Source of the DNA: Edaphocola aurantiacus
GTDB taxonomy: Bacteria > Bacteroidota > Bacteroidia > Chitinophagales > Chitinophagaceae
Reading direction: 5' to 3'
Length of the DNA: 64,000 nt
Assembly: GCF_019797745.1 (NCBI RefSeq)
Contig: NZ_VOSI01000003.1
Location: 186,001-250,000 of the forward strand
Part shown: positions 54,004 to 62,584 of the stretch, piece by piece
How the letters are laid out: every line of letters begins with the position of its first letter
Numbering within the stretch: the stretch's first letter is position 1
Notes under the pieces: generated by a model
Seen by the model: the letters and a program-made list of their open reading frames with translations, nothing else
The model's database searches: none
What the model was told of the DNA's origin: nothing
Position numbers and translations under genes: made by a program

Positions 54004-54035
54004 AAAGGCGAACCATTATAGTTCGCCTTTTTTTA
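54002..54035 (+). terminator. Terminator of the PemK-like operon
   Basis: Perfect 12-bp arms AAAAAGGCGAAC and GTTCGCCTTTTT with a T run, starting inside the stop codon. Confidence 0.85.
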
Positions 54036-54129
54036 CTTAATGCTTGATATCTTTAGGTGGATTTGGTGCATTACTTCGCTTTTACTAAGTAGTACACTCT
54101 TTAAATATCTGTTCAGGCATTTGTAATGA

Positions 54130-54573
54130 TTATGTATTATCAGATTTATTGCCACAACAAGGACAATAAGGAGCATTACCAATAACTGAGTAATGTGATT
54201 TACACACCTCACACTCTTCTTTTTTATACACCAAAGTTATCGCAGGTGCCGCAGCAATATTATAGTCTTTCTCTGATGATATTCCAATCTTACTTTTAAC
54301 ATACTTTATCGCTTCACTTCTCCCATGAGCTAATTGATCTTTCGTAGACCAACTTTCCACTCCTGCTTCATGACGACATAATGGACAATATACACTTGCG
54401 TCATCTGACAATTTAGTCCAGTCCGCTAACAAAACTTTGAATTGATTTGAACATGTCTCATCTGGACACTCTCTATCAAGAAAACCATCATCGTCAGTTT
54501 TAAATGTGACTGGTATTCCATGATTCTGAATTTCTTTTAATTGATTTATCATATTCTCTATTCTCTCTAACAT
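54130..54573 (-). CDS. Zinc-ribbon protein of unknown function
   Basis: A 147-residue protein with a helical start (residues 1-20) and three cysteine groups: RECPDETC (35-42), YCPLCRHE (62-69) and a C-terminal pair CEVCKSHY and YCPCCGNKS. The last two form a classical zinc ribbon. Such proteins bind nucleic acid or partners. It is the only long minus-strand gene in the right half of the transposon. Confidence 0.6.
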   Translation of the reverse strand: MLERIENMINQLKEIQNHGIPVTFKTDDDGFLDRECPDETCSNQFKVLLADWTKLSDDASVYCPLCRHEAGVESWSTKDQLAHGRSEAIKYVKSKIGISSEKDYNIAAAPAITLVYKKEECEVCKSHYSVIGNAPYCPCCGNKSDNT

Positions 54574-54688
54574 AATATCATATTTTCTTTAAAATTAACA
54601 CATATTACACTTTAAAGCTATAAAAAGATATGCACATGTGTTTGATATTTATTTGAGTTTTTCTCGTTAAAATTTATTATATATTGTT

Positions 54689-54901
54689 ATGAGAAAGTAC
54701 GTAATGACATACCTTGAACACGTCCAGTTTGTCAAAGGAAAGGCGATCAATAACCATCAAAGCAAGGACTCTGACTTTATCAAAATGCATAGAGATACAT
54801 ACTATCAACAAAAGGATGAAGATGATATCAACAATATCGATGATTTACCGAACAGTGATATTAACCCTTTTCATAAAGATGACGATGTGGAAGAAAACTA
54901 A
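54689..54901 (+). CDS. Small acidic protein (70 aa)
   Basis: A 70-residue protein with an acidic C-terminal half (KDEDDINNIDDLPNSDINPF, then KDDDVEEN). The opening MTYLEHVQF (from the internal Met6) loosely recalls the MKYLETFN start of the small proteins at 60.5 and 62.6 kb. No family is recognised. It is the last gene before the right transposon end. Confidence 0.45.
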   Translation: MRKYVMTYLEHVQFVKGKAINNHQSKDSDFIKMHRDTYYQQKDEDDINNIDDLPNSDINPFHKDDDVEEN

Positions 54902-54980
54902 ATAAAGTAAAATACAAAACCATAATTAAGTTAATTAATTTATTCTTCGATAAAAATTAAGTAATTTTATATCAAGGCAA

Positions 54981-55012
54981 AAAAATGGGGTTGAACATTC
55001 AACCCCATTTTT
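54981..55012. terminator. Terminator abutting the right transposon end
   Basis: Perfect 13-bp arms AAAAATGGGGTTG and CAACCCCATTTTT with a 6-nt loop; the 3' arm ends on the base before the inverted repeat. A/T ends make it work both ways. Confidence 0.8.
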
Positions 55013-55036
55013 GGTATACTTTCGTAAGTAGTTACC
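55013..55036 (-). repeat. Right terminal inverted repeat of the transposon
   Basis: Exact reverse complement of 45091-45114; on the plus strand it begins GGTATACTTTCG and ends TAGTTACC. Confidence 0.9.
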
Positions 55037-55305
55037 ATATTTTATTGATACAAGTTTATGTTTATTAGAACAAGGGCAGTTCCCAATTTTATGCTTATAG
55101 CATTCTAAAATTATGTTGCGAATTTATACTTTCCCTTACAATATTCCTGTTGCTGAGTTAAGGAATTATACCCTTATTAATAGGGTAGTTTCTACTATAT
55201 AGCTTAAAGTGAAATATCCATTCCCCAAATCTTACAAACATCCCCCATAATCCTGTAACAGTGGAAAGGCCCATCCGACGCAACTTTGCTGGAAATTTTA
55301 CAGAT

Positions 55306-56367
55306 ATGGCAAAAGATAAAATAGTGATTGTAGGTGGATATGGAGCAGTGGGCAGCAGTGTTGCCAAATGGCTGAGCGCCTGGTATCCGGGAAGAGTAGT
55401 AGTGGCGGGCAGGAGCCTGCAAAAAGCAAAGAACTTACAGGAAAAGCTGGAGCATACAGTGGACATCCTGCAATTGGATATCGACCATATACAGAATGTT
55501 TCATTTTTAGCAGATGCTGCACTGCTGATCATGTGCATAGACCAGCCTTCAGGTGCACTGGCGGAGTTGTGTATAGATAAAGGAGTGCATTATATAGATA
55601 TATCCGCAACGCCGGCAGTACTGCACCGGCTGGAATCCTTACAGGATAAGGCTTTAGCTCAGAAGGTTACGCTCTTGCTGAGTGTAGGTCTGGCTCCGGG
55701 ACTGACGAACCTGCTTGGGAAATGGGTGACGCAATCTATACCAGACCAGAAGATGCTGCAATTGTTTGTCCTGCTGGGGTTGGGAGAGGATCATGGGGAG
55801 CAGGCTTTTCAATGGACCTTCGATAACCTGCACCAGGAATATACTATTCAGGATCAAGGAAAAGGTCAACAGGTCAAGAGTTTTACACAGCCCCTAACAA
55901 CAGATCTGTTAGGCAAACGGAAGTTTTATTTATTCAATTTCTCTGATCAGCATATACTGGCGCGTACACAAAACCTGGATAGTATATCTACCCGAATGGC
56001 CTTCGATCATAAAGGTATAACGGCGCTGATTGCCGGCATGCGCAAGCTAGGGTTTACCCGCTTAATGCGCCTGGCTTGGGTACAGCGGATCATGATCAAA
56101 CTATTCCGGAAGGTTAAAATGGGCACGGATGTATTTGCCGTAAAGGCCCAATCGTATCATTCACATGGGGTACTGAAAGAAGCATCCATAAGCGGTTATG
56201 GAGAAGGAGCAGTGACGGCGCTGGTAGCGGCTTTGCTGGCTAAGGATCTGTTGGATAAACAAACTCCACTATTGGGTGTACAGCATATTGATACTTATGT
56301 AGAGGATGTACCTGAATTTCTTTCGGAGCTAAGGAAATATAATCCTCAACTACAAGTGAAGCTGTAA
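55306..56367 (+). CDS. Saccharopine dehydrogenase-like oxidoreductase
   Basis: A 353-residue protein with an N-terminal Rossmann fold (KIVIVGGYGAVGSSVAKWLS, GxGxxG-like) and VVAGRSLQKA, typical of the saccharopine dehydrogenase NADP-binding family. The rest (LGLGEDHGEQAFQWTFDN onward) matches the trans-acting enoyl reductase-like branch seen in many bacteria. The substrate is unknown. I chose the ATG at 55306; a GTG at 55261 is possible. It is the first core gene right of the transposon. Confidence 0.85.
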   Translation: MAKDKIVIVGGYGAVGSSVAKWLSAWYPGRVVVAGRSLQKAKNLQEKLEHTVDILQLDIDHIQNVSFLADAALLIMCIDQPSGALAELCIDKGVHYIDISATPAVLHRLESLQDKALAQKVTLLLSVGLAPGLTNLLGKWVTQSIPDQKMLQLFVLLGLGEDHGEQAFQWTFDNLHQEYTIQDQGKGQQVKSFTQPLTTDLLGKRKFYLFNFSDQHILARTQNLDSISTRMAFDHKGITALIAGMRKLGFTRLMRLAWVQRIMIKLFRKVKMGTDVFAVKAQSYHSHGVLKEASISGYGEGAVTALVAALLAKDLLDKQTPLLGVQHIDTYVEDVPEFLSELRKYNPQLQVKL

Positions 56368-56379
56368 TCGACATAAAAT

Positions 56380-56410
56380 AAAGAAGCCGGGAACTCGTCC
56401 CGGCTTTACT
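56380..56410. terminator. Bidirectional terminator between convergent genes
   Basis: Arms AAGCCGGGA and TCCCGGCTT with an ACTCG loop and A/T-rich flanks. Confidence 0.7.
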
Positions 56411-56427
56411 TTGTTAGGTTACTATAT

Positions 56428-58974
56428 TTAGATTTTCTCCACTTTCAGGCTGCTGCCATCGCTCAGTACCAGCAGGTATTGGCCGGTAGCGATATTCCGG
56501 ATATCGATGAGGGTATCCTGTTGGCTGATGCTCAGTTGCTTCACCACACGACCATGCATATCGTACAGGTAAGCCTGTACCGGCGCTGCCGGTGCGTTAG
56601 CTAATTGCAGGTGTACGGTAGTGCTTGCCGGAGCCGGGTACAGTTGGTGTGCCGTCGCTGCTGACTGGAAACGTACATTTCGGATCGGAGAGTAAGACCA
56701 GGTCGCATCTGCATTGATCATCTTCAGGCGATACAGGTTCAGGCCTTTTGCCGGATGTGCATCGGTAAACTGGTAATCTGTTGCAGCTGCGGCATTACCT
56801 GCAGCTTTCACGCGACCAATTGCGCTGAAGTCAGTGCCATTGCTGCTGCGCTCGATCTCGAAGGCTAGTGTTTCTTTTTCTTTTGCCGTCTGCCAGTTCA
56901 GCAATACAGACTGCTGCTGTGCTTTCGCTTCGAAAGTGGTCAGCGTAAAGTCTAATGGAGTGCCGGTAGTTACCGCGCGTACTTCTGAAGGTGCAGAAAC
57001 CCCGTCCGTACCGGTTTTAACAGCCGTAATACGATAATAATACGTCTGGTTATTATTCAGCCCGATTATACTGTAGCTGTTTACATTACCTACGTTCAGG
57101 CTGTTATAGTTAGTCAGTTTGTTATTGAACATGCTGTCTGTAGCGACATCCAGTCTGTAGTATTGTACTGTACCGGTTGTCGGAGCTGACCAGTTAGCGG
57201 TAAAGCCAGAAGTGCTATAACTACTGGTTCCGGTTGGAATCGGACGAACCATCGCATAGCTTTCTGTCCAGTTAGAGGTAGTACCATTCAGGGCAAAGTT
57301 AGTAATGGTGCCGGTATTGCCATTGCCGGTATAGTCATATACTGTGGTATATGCAGCATTGTTTCCATTTGCGGTAGCCGCACCGTTGTCGAACATATAG
57401 TAGGCCAGTAGCCCGGTTTGCGGCAGGCTCATCGGAGTGTACATGTTATTCTGAATCTCTGTAGCGGTACGTTCTGTGTTCCAGATGCGTACTTCATCCA
57501 TCGCACCATTGAAAGAACGTGGGGTAGCAGATTCTGACCAGCGGCCTAGTTTGAAGGACGCAGCGGTATTACTCACCCCACTTATTGCACTGCCCACGAT
57601 ATTTTTTGTACCCACGCTTTTACCATTGATGTACAGTTTCATGGTATTTTTATCTGTACCATTCCAGGTTGCTGCAATATGGTACCATTGACCAATGGTC
57701 AGTTCGCCGGTATTGGCATAGGTTACGCTGGAGTTATTCGTACCATCCATACAGAAGAAAGCAAGGTTGTTGTTGTATAACAACAGCTCAATGCCATAAC
57801 CGGTAATAGAGCGGTTCATGATCTCCTGGCTGCCGGTAAAGTCGTTGAACTTCACCCAGCATTCCATAGTTTTTACACTGGTAGCAGGGATATTTCCCAG
57901 ATCAACATAATCATTTCCGCTAGCACCACCTGCGAAGTTCAGGGCATGGCCCGGAGCAGGCATAGCTGCTGCTGTAACAGCCTGTGCCGCAGAAGTATCT
58001 GCGCAACCATTAGTTACGATAACCTGGTAGCTGCCGGCAACGGTAGCCGTATAACTTTGTGCAGTGGCATTGTTAATAGGGCTGCCGTCTTTCAGCCACT
58101 GGTATGATGTACCGGTACTGGCATTAAGGCTAACACTATTGCCCGGGAACAGCGCAGTGCTGCCTCCTGGGGTAATGCTTACGGTAGAATAAGTATAACC
58201 ATATTTCGTACCCAGGTATTTATTCACCTGCTGAATTTCACATAAAGTCAGTTTGCGATTGAATACCAGCAGCTCGGCGATATCACCGTCAAAGGTATTG
58301 TCATCGCCGTCCCAGCCAATATAGAAAGAGTTTTGGGCATCGGTCAGGGCTGTATTGTCGGTAACTGATTGTACAGGAGTGCCGTTGTAATAGATCGTAG
58401 AACCGTTCGATACACCACGGTCATATACTGCAGTCAGCAATTTAGTTACACCAGTTACACCGGCTCCTGAAATAGAAACATTGTAAGGGGCAACGGGACC
58501 GATAGCGACTACACCGTCACTACTGTTGTTCGCGAAGATAGTCATGAAGAAGCGATCCCAGCCACCATTGTCACAACCCCAGATACCTTGCTGCGATTCA
58601 ACATTGGTACCTTGTTTGTACACGGTAAAGATGGTAACTGCGGGCATACTGCCTGCACGGATGTCCAGGTTGGCCACATTAAAAACCGAACCTTTGGTAT
58701 TGGTCGTACGGGTAAAATGCAGTACCGGTTTGCCATTGATCTGGTTCGTTTTCAGGACTGCGGCATTCTGGTTTCCGATTTGTATCGCCTGGCGGGCCAC
58801 GGAAGACTTGTCTTTCCAGGTCGTCACCGTACTGCCGTTGGACAGGTTGGTACCTGTAGCATTTACATCAGAGGCGTCCAGCCAGAGTTGCAGGCCATTG
58901 GTTACCGGTAAGGTCTGCGCATGCAGTTGCGGGCATAGCAGGAGGAGGAGCGATGCCGTAAAAATTCTCTTCAT
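56428..58974 (-). CDS. LamG and Fn3 domain T9SS-secreted protein
   Basis: An 848-residue exported protein. Signal peptide MKRIFTASLLLLLCPQLHAQ; a LamG-like domain (about 20-250, LQLWLDASDVNATGTNL start); an Ig/PKD-like repeat (260-340); a second LamG/concanavalin-like domain (345-540, ALNFAGGASGNDYVDLGN); a fibronectin type III domain (about 590-680); and a type A T9SS sorting domain from 765 (HQLYPAPASTTVHLQLA). It is probably a surface adhesin or polysaccharide-binding protein. The start at 58974 begins the signal peptide. Confidence 0.88.
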   Translation of the reverse strand: MKRIFTASLLLLLCPQLHAQTLPVTNGLQLWLDASDVNATGTNLSNGSTVTTWKDKSSVARQAIQIGNQNAAVLKTNQINGKPVLHFTRTTNTKGSVFNVANLDIRAGSMPAVTIFTVYKQGTNVESQQGIWGCDNGGWDRFFMTIFANNSSDGVVAIGPVAPYNVSISGAGVTGVTKLLTAVYDRGVSNGSTIYYNGTPVQSVTDNTALTDAQNSFYIGWDGDDNTFDGDIAELLVFNRKLTLCEIQQVNKYLGTKYGYTYSTVSITPGGSTALFPGNSVSLNASTGTSYQWLKDGSPINNATAQSYTATVAGSYQVIVTNGCADTSAAQAVTAAAMPAPGHALNFAGGASGNDYVDLGNIPATSVKTMECWVKFNDFTGSQEIMNRSITGYGIELLLYNNNLAFFCMDGTNNSSVTYANTGELTIGQWYHIAATWNGTDKNTMKLYINGKSVGTKNIVGSAISGVSNTAASFKLGRWSESATPRSFNGAMDEVRIWNTERTATEIQNNMYTPMSLPQTGLLAYYMFDNGAATANGNNAAYTTVYDYTGNGNTGTITNFALNGTTSNWTESYAMVRPIPTGTSSYSTSGFTANWSAPTTGTVQYYRLDVATDSMFNNKLTNYNSLNVGNVNSYSIIGLNNNQTYYYRITAVKTGTDGVSAPSEVRAVTTGTPLDFTLTTFEAKAQQQSVLLNWQTAKEKETLAFEIERSSNGTDFSAIGRVKAAGNAAAATDYQFTDAHPAKGLNLYRLKMINADATWSYSPIRNVRFQSAATAHQLYPAPASTTVHLQLANAPAAPVQAYLYDMHGRVVKQLSISQQDTLIDIRNIATGQYLLVLSDGSSLKVEKI

Positions 58975-59013
58975 ACAGGGGGATTGAAAGTGGATTTGTT
59001 TTTTGCGGTCCAA

Positions 59014-59499
59014 ATATACTCACTTCAAAGTGTAAAATGCAAATTATTTCACATTTAATTTTTCATAACAAATTAATAATCAATTAAATAATGTATATAA
59101 ATATATATTATTTAATTGCTCTGGTAGTAAAACTACTACAAAAACATTTCATAATTTTTATTACGTAAATGACTGAAAAAATAACATAAAAATGTCAGGC
59201 GGTGGGCGGCTGATGGAGAAAGGGTGGTGGTACTGTAATGTCCGAAGGCTCAGAAAATAGTGTTCCGTACTACCTCATTTCGAGCAAGCGGAGTGTCGCA
59301 AGCAATCTCCTGATGACGTGTAGTCCTATAGGGACAAAGAAATGTTTCCGCTGCGGGTGATATGATGTGGCGCGTAGCGAAGACAAACGGTTTGAGTCGG
59401 AGAGAACAGAACAGATAGGCGCAAAGGAGCCTGTACTTGCTATAGCTTATTTTTAGCACAAAGAATTAAACAATGAATAGCTATATTTACCTTTTATTC
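59014..59499. other. Intergenic region with a dispersed short repeat
   Basis: About 485 bases. The first half is very AT-rich. The second half is GC-richer and includes a copy of a short repeat at 59271-59320. I see no gene; a minus-strand open frame at 59250-59459 follows the repeat and looks spurious. Confidence 0.45.
59271..59320 (+). repeat. Degenerate short dispersed repeat
   Basis: Contains CCTCATTTCGAGC and AATCTCCTGATGACGT, the two conserved parts of a short repeat found between genes of many Bacteroidota. Only this one copy is seen in the window. Confidence 0.5.
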
Positions 59500-59507
59500 T
59501 ACTTTTG
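59500..59507 (+). promoter_or_regulatory. Promoter -7 box of the methyltransferase gene
   Basis: TACTTTTG fits TAnnTTTG. It rules out a TTG start at 59505 and supports the ATG at 59532. Confidence 0.6.
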
Positions 59508-59531
59508 AAATATATAAATACTCAATTTTTT

Positions 59532-60293
59532 ATGTTTAAAGACGTGTATTTGCACCTTAGTGACGAGCATAATGACGTGGACCCCGAAGTAATCGCTCCC
59601 ATTTTGTATGAACTTTTTGCTCCCGAATCGGTATCGGACCTGGGTTGCGGTATTGGTAATTTCCTGTATAAATTCAAGGAGTGCGGCGTAAAAAAAGTCT
59701 TAGGCATCGACGGAGAGTGGAGCAATAATAAGTTGCAGAAGCTGAAAGGAGATGACTTGTTACTTAAAAACTTAATGGAAGATCTCCAGGTGAAAGAACG
59801 TTTTGATCTCTCGATCAGTTTTGAGTTTGCAGAACATCTTTATGAAAAATACGCTGAAAAAATTGTTGGCGATCTTACCGGCATGTCAGATGTTGTGGTA
59901 TTCTCTGCCGCTATCCCAGGCCAGGGCGGGCAAAACCACCTGAACGAGCAATGGCCCGACTTTTGGGTTAAGCTGTTTAATGCTAAAGGCTATGATTGCT
60001 ATGATGTGATCCGTCCATTGATCTGGAATATTCCTGAAGTGAAATTTTGGTATAAACAGAATATGTTCGTGGCCGTAAATACCCGGAATACAACAGAAAC
60101 CGAACGCTTACTTAACCGTTTTCCCGGGGCTAAGCAGTCTAAGAATGTAATACTCCCCCTGGTGCACCCTGATCTGCTGGAAACCAAGATCACTCGTATC
60201 AACAGGCTGGTTCGGATGCTTAAAGGAAAGGCAAGCCTCAGCGAGTATAAGTTGGAAATATCCAAAGTATTTCAGAAGAAATACCGCAGTTAA
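59532..60293 (+). CDS. Class I SAM-dependent methyltransferase
   Basis: A 253-residue protein with the SAM-binding motif VSDLGCGIGNFLYKF (near residue 35), motif II GIDGEWSN and a LSISFEFAEHL motif IV region. The substrate is unknown. Proteins of this kind often modify glycans or are found in polysaccharide clusters, but no such genes are adjacent. It ends about 100 bases before a fragment of the dispersed repeat. Confidence 0.82.
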   Translation: MFKDVYLHLSDEHNDVDPEVIAPILYELFAPESVSDLGCGIGNFLYKFKECGVKKVLGIDGEWSNNKLQKLKGDDLLLKNLMEDLQVKERFDLSISFEFAEHLYEKYAEKIVGDLTGMSDVVVFSAAIPGQGGQNHLNEQWPDFWVKLFNAKGYDCYDVIRPLIWNIPEVKFWYKQNMFVAVNTRNTTETERLLNRFPGAKQSKNVILPLVHPDLLETKITRINRLVRMLKGKASLSEYKLEISKVFQKKYRS

Positions 60294-60387
60294 ATTTGTG
60301 CCTGTATCCATTGCCACAGCTGACTTGTTCAATAGTCTCTTTTTTGTTTTAATGTAGCCAAAATTGTATTTTTTATTTAATTGATAC

Positions 60388-60412
60388 TGAGTCTCCGCTT
60401 TTAGGAAACAAA
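60388..60412 (+). repeat. Solo end of the dispersed repeat
   Basis: GAGTCTCCGCTTTTAGGAAA-type sequence matches the conserved end of copies 1-3 (one substitution in the first 20 bases); the interior is missing. Confidence 0.6.
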
Positions 60413-60464
60413 GGAAAAAAGAGTACATTCCCTGTATATTATATAGTAAATTAGGTTATAAAAA

Positions 60465-60496
60465 ATAAGAGAGGGCATTTAGGCCCTCTCTTTTAC
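60465..60496 (+). terminator. Terminator upstream of the small island
   Basis: Perfect 10-bp arms AAGAGAGGGC and GCCCTCTCTT with an ATTTAG loop and TTTA. It ends the methyltransferase transcript or insulates the next gene. Confidence 0.75.
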
Positions 60497-60506
60497 TATA
60501 TAGTTT

Positions 60507-60686
60507 ATGAAGTATTTAGAGACATTTAATGATTTTAGCCATATCTGTCCTCCAGTGGATCATATTAAAAAGGCTAGGGATAAAAAGGCTATGGCAGAAT
60601 TAGAAAGAGAAAGGGAAGAGGCAGAAAAGGAAATGGAAAAAGAATTGGAGCAAGAGGAAGAACGTAAAAGAATAATGGGATATTGA
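60507..60686 (+). CDS. Small charged coiled-coil protein A (59 aa)
   Basis: A 59-residue protein opening MKYLETFNDFSHICPPVD, followed by a heptad-like charged helix (MAELEREREEAEKEMEKELE). A near-identical gene lies at 62598-62777. Short starts of the type MKxLxxFN are familiar from small proteins of Bacteroidota phages and mobile elements (recollection, not searched). A hairpin follows at 60693-60722. Function unknown. Confidence 0.6.
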   Translation: MKYLETFNDFSHICPPVDHIKKARDKKAMAELEREREEAEKEMEKELEQEEERKRIMGY

Positions 60687-60692
60687 GAATAT

Positions 60693-60722
60693 AAAAATGG
60701 CAGTCATTTGACTGCTATTTTT
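60693..60722 (+). terminator. Terminator of small protein gene A
   Basis: AAAAATGGCAGTCA and TGACTGCTATTTTT arms. Its counterpart in repeat B is at about 62784-62813. Confidence 0.7.
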
Positions 60723-60744
60723 GTAAGCAATGAGTTTTCTTATA

Positions 60745-60981
60745 TTATGAGGACTTCATAGTATCATTAGGGTCGATTTTATTATCTCTAATATATGCTA
60801 TAGCCTTCAAATACTCTTGATGACAAGTTCGACGGAGTTTATCAGCCTCAAAATATTTCGATTGGATATTTTTATCAATAAATCCCTTTGCTTTACTAAT
60901 CTCCCTATCAAGCTTTTCAAATTCTACTAGCGCTTTGTCAAATTTATCACTTAACTGTTTCAAATGTTCTTTGTAAGTCAT
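60745..60981 (-). CDS. Small coiled-coil protein (78 aa)
   Basis: A 78-residue protein that is nearly all charged helix (EHLKQLSDKFDKALVEFEKL, DREISKAKGF) with one cysteine. No family is recognised. It lies between direct repeat A and the Abi-like pair on the opposite strand. Confidence 0.5.
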   Translation of the reverse strand: MTYKEHLKQLSDKFDKALVEFEKLDREISKAKGFIDKNIQSKYFEADKLRRTCHQEYLKAIAYIRDNKIDPNDTMKSS

Positions 60982-61116
60982 ATTTCATTGTTTTAGTTAT
61001 TGAACCGTAAAAAAAGAGAATATTTTAAATTTAGAAAATCTTGGGTTATTAAACAAAACTAAGATTCACTTTTTCCACTTAATATGCACACATATAGGAA
61101 ATATGTAGTATTAATG

Positions 61117-61124
61117 TAATTTTG
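61117..61124 (+). promoter_or_regulatory. Promoter -7 box of the Abi-like pair
   Basis: TAATTTTG fits TAnnTTTG and ends 12 bases before the ATG at 61137. A TTG start at 61122 would fall inside the box and is rejected. Confidence 0.6.
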
Positions 61125-61136
61125 AGAAAAACATTA

Positions 61137-61841
61137 ATGGATCGTAGTAAGAAAAGACTTTTTATAACAGGTACGCTTGGTATATTAACTAGTATCGTAG
61201 TTTCCCTTTTCCTGATTCAATATTCCTATAATGTGAAAGCAGGCACATTTACCGAAGCCGGAAGTTTAGGAAGTGCTATTGGTGGAATAACAGCTCCGAT
61301 AATTGGCATATTAACTATTGTTCTATTGATAAGTACTCTATACTATCAAATGCAGGGCAACCGGGAGCAATCAGAAAAGAATGAAATAGATTTCATCTTT
61401 TCTTTAATGGCTCAATTAGACGCTGATCTAAATAAGTTCTACCGATTAACATTAATAAATAAGGGAACGGAAAGAGAAGCAACGAGAATTGACTATGGAC
61501 ATCCGGGCATGGTTGAATATTGGACCTTTATTGATAATCTCGAATTTAGATTAGTTTCTTTTCCTTTGCCCAAATTTTCTAATAGACATGAAGCAGATAA
61601 AATAATGCTTATTATTGATTCATTTGAGTTAGTTAAAGAAAGGATAGATATTTCTAGCATTAAAGTAAAGAAAGTAATGTATAGAAAGTTGAACTCATTT
61701 TACAAAAGCCATTTACAATATCCATTAGAGCAGTTAAGTGATAAGATTCAACAGTTTGAACATTATCAAGATGAAAATTCGTATAGGTTAAGAGACTTTG
61801 TTCAAAAATACAAAAACGACAGTTTATTAAATGAAAATTAA
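61137..61841 (+). CDS. Two-TM protein, putative phage abortive-infection family, member 1
   Basis: A 234-residue protein with two N-terminal membrane spans (LFITGTLGILTSIVVSLFLI; IGGITAPIIGILTIVLLIS), a SEKNEIDFIFSLMAQL helix after the second span and a long helical cytoplasmic tail. This layout matches the putative phage abortive infection family (AbiC-like, PF16872) as I know it. It is homologous to the next gene, which it overlaps by 11 bases. Phage defence is inferred from family and context only. Confidence 0.6.
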   Translation: MDRSKKRLFITGTLGILTSIVVSLFLIQYSYNVKAGTFTEAGSLGSAIGGITAPIIGILTIVLLISTLYYQMQGNREQSEKNEIDFIFSLMAQLDADLNKFYRLTLINKGTEREATRIDYGHPGMVEYWTFIDNLEFRLVSFPLPKFSNRHEADKIMLIIDSFELVKERIDISSIKVKKVMYRKLNSFYKSHLQYPLEQLSDKIQQFEHYQDENSYRLRDFVQKYKNDSLLNEN

Positions 61842-62565
61842 TGATAGTTTTAAAAATTGGCTAATTGGGGGTGGGATTGTCTTCTTATGCTGGCTCTCAG
61901 TAGTTGTCTTTCGTCTTAAGGCATTTTGCAGTAGTATGGCATTGGCAAATGATGACACAAAAATTGCGAGTATAATTGATAATTTGACTGCCCCCGTTAT
62001 TGGCATAGCATCAACTATATTGCTCTATATAACTTTGAATAGACAAAGAGAAGCAAACCTACTCTCATCAGAGAAGAATGAAATTGAAACATTTTTTGTT
62101 CTATTTGAGGATTTGAAGAGCACCTATAACACTTTTTTATTTCAGTACGCCGACCAAAGTAAACAGAATGAATATGGAATCGTAGCATTTAGTTGCTTTA
62201 TTAAACAGTTGAAGGATTTTGAAACAAGTATATCACAAGATGATGGATTAAGGTTACAAAACTTTAAATCAACATATTATGTTCTATCTATTATTAGAAC
62301 TTATGAAAACTTATATGATTACGTTAATACTTTAAACAACGATAAAACAAAGAAGTTGGCAGAGCAAAAATTATTTGATTTTTACGAATTATACTTAGAT
62401 AGGCAGTTGAATAGTATTGTTGTGGTATATGAAAGCAAATTTTCAGGCAAAGACACTGTGCTTGAGACTATTAGTGCATTTATTGAAAAAATTAAAGGCC
62501 CAAGTCCAATTTTTAATTGGCTATTTGATAATCATGAACCTTTAGCTGATCAATTTATTCAATAA
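61831..62565 (+). CDS. Two-TM protein, putative phage abortive-infection family, member 2
   Basis: A 244-residue paralogue of the previous protein: two membrane spans (LIGGGIVFLCWLSVVVFRL; NLTAPVIGIASTILLYITL), then the same SEKNEIETFFVLF motif and a helical tail. Shared anchor positions with member 1 are TAP(I/V)IGI, a TLxxQ turn and SEKNEI. The 11-base overlap implies coupled translation and perhaps a hetero-oligomer. Function not shown. Confidence 0.6.
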   Translation: MKINDSFKNWLIGGGIVFLCWLSVVVFRLKAFCSSMALANDDTKIASIIDNLTAPVIGIASTILLYITLNRQREANLLSSEKNEIETFFVLFEDLKSTYNTFLFQYADQSKQNEYGIVAFSCFIKQLKDFETSISQDDGLRLQNFKSTYYVLSIIRTYENLYDYVNTLNNDKTKKLAEQKLFDFYELYLDRQLNSIVVVYESKFSGKDTVLETISAFIEKIKGPSPIFNWLFDNHEPLADQFIQ

Positions 62566-62584
62566 TATACAGTGATATTAAATC

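Larger units (their letters stand above)
45091..55036. mobile_element. IS1595-type transposon with about 8.5 kb of cargo
   Basis: Perfect 24-bp inverted repeats (45091-45114 and 55013-55036) bound 9.95 kb of AT-rich DNA. An IS1595-family transposase lies next to the left end. Cargo includes a PIN-like nuclease, an overlapping TIGR04255-like/MBL operon, an XRE regulator, a PemK-like toxin and several small zinc-ribbon or unknown proteins. Insertion at the left end cuts into an Mrr-type gene. I see no matching 8-base target duplication (TTAAAAAA against ATATTTTA), so later rearrangement of one flank is possible. Confidence 0.75.
60494..60722 (+). repeat. Direct repeat A bracketing the Abi-like pair
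   Basis: About 229 bases, highly similar to 62585-62813 in the same orientation. Both start TACTATATAG and contain the 59-residue gene and its downstream hairpin. Confidence 0.8.

Noticed and set aside
45091-55036. Integrase-type attachment sites
   Set aside because: The end repeats are inverted, not direct, and no tyrosine or serine recombinase is present.
55037-55260. Missing N-terminus of the Mrr-like gene on the right flank
   Set aside because: Translating the flank in all frames on the minus strand gave no Mrr-like opening; one frame has a CPC motif that I could not support as a domain.
59250-59459. 69-residue minus-strand frame
   Set aside because: It covers a known type of dispersed repeat and gives the typical spurious peptide of such repeats.
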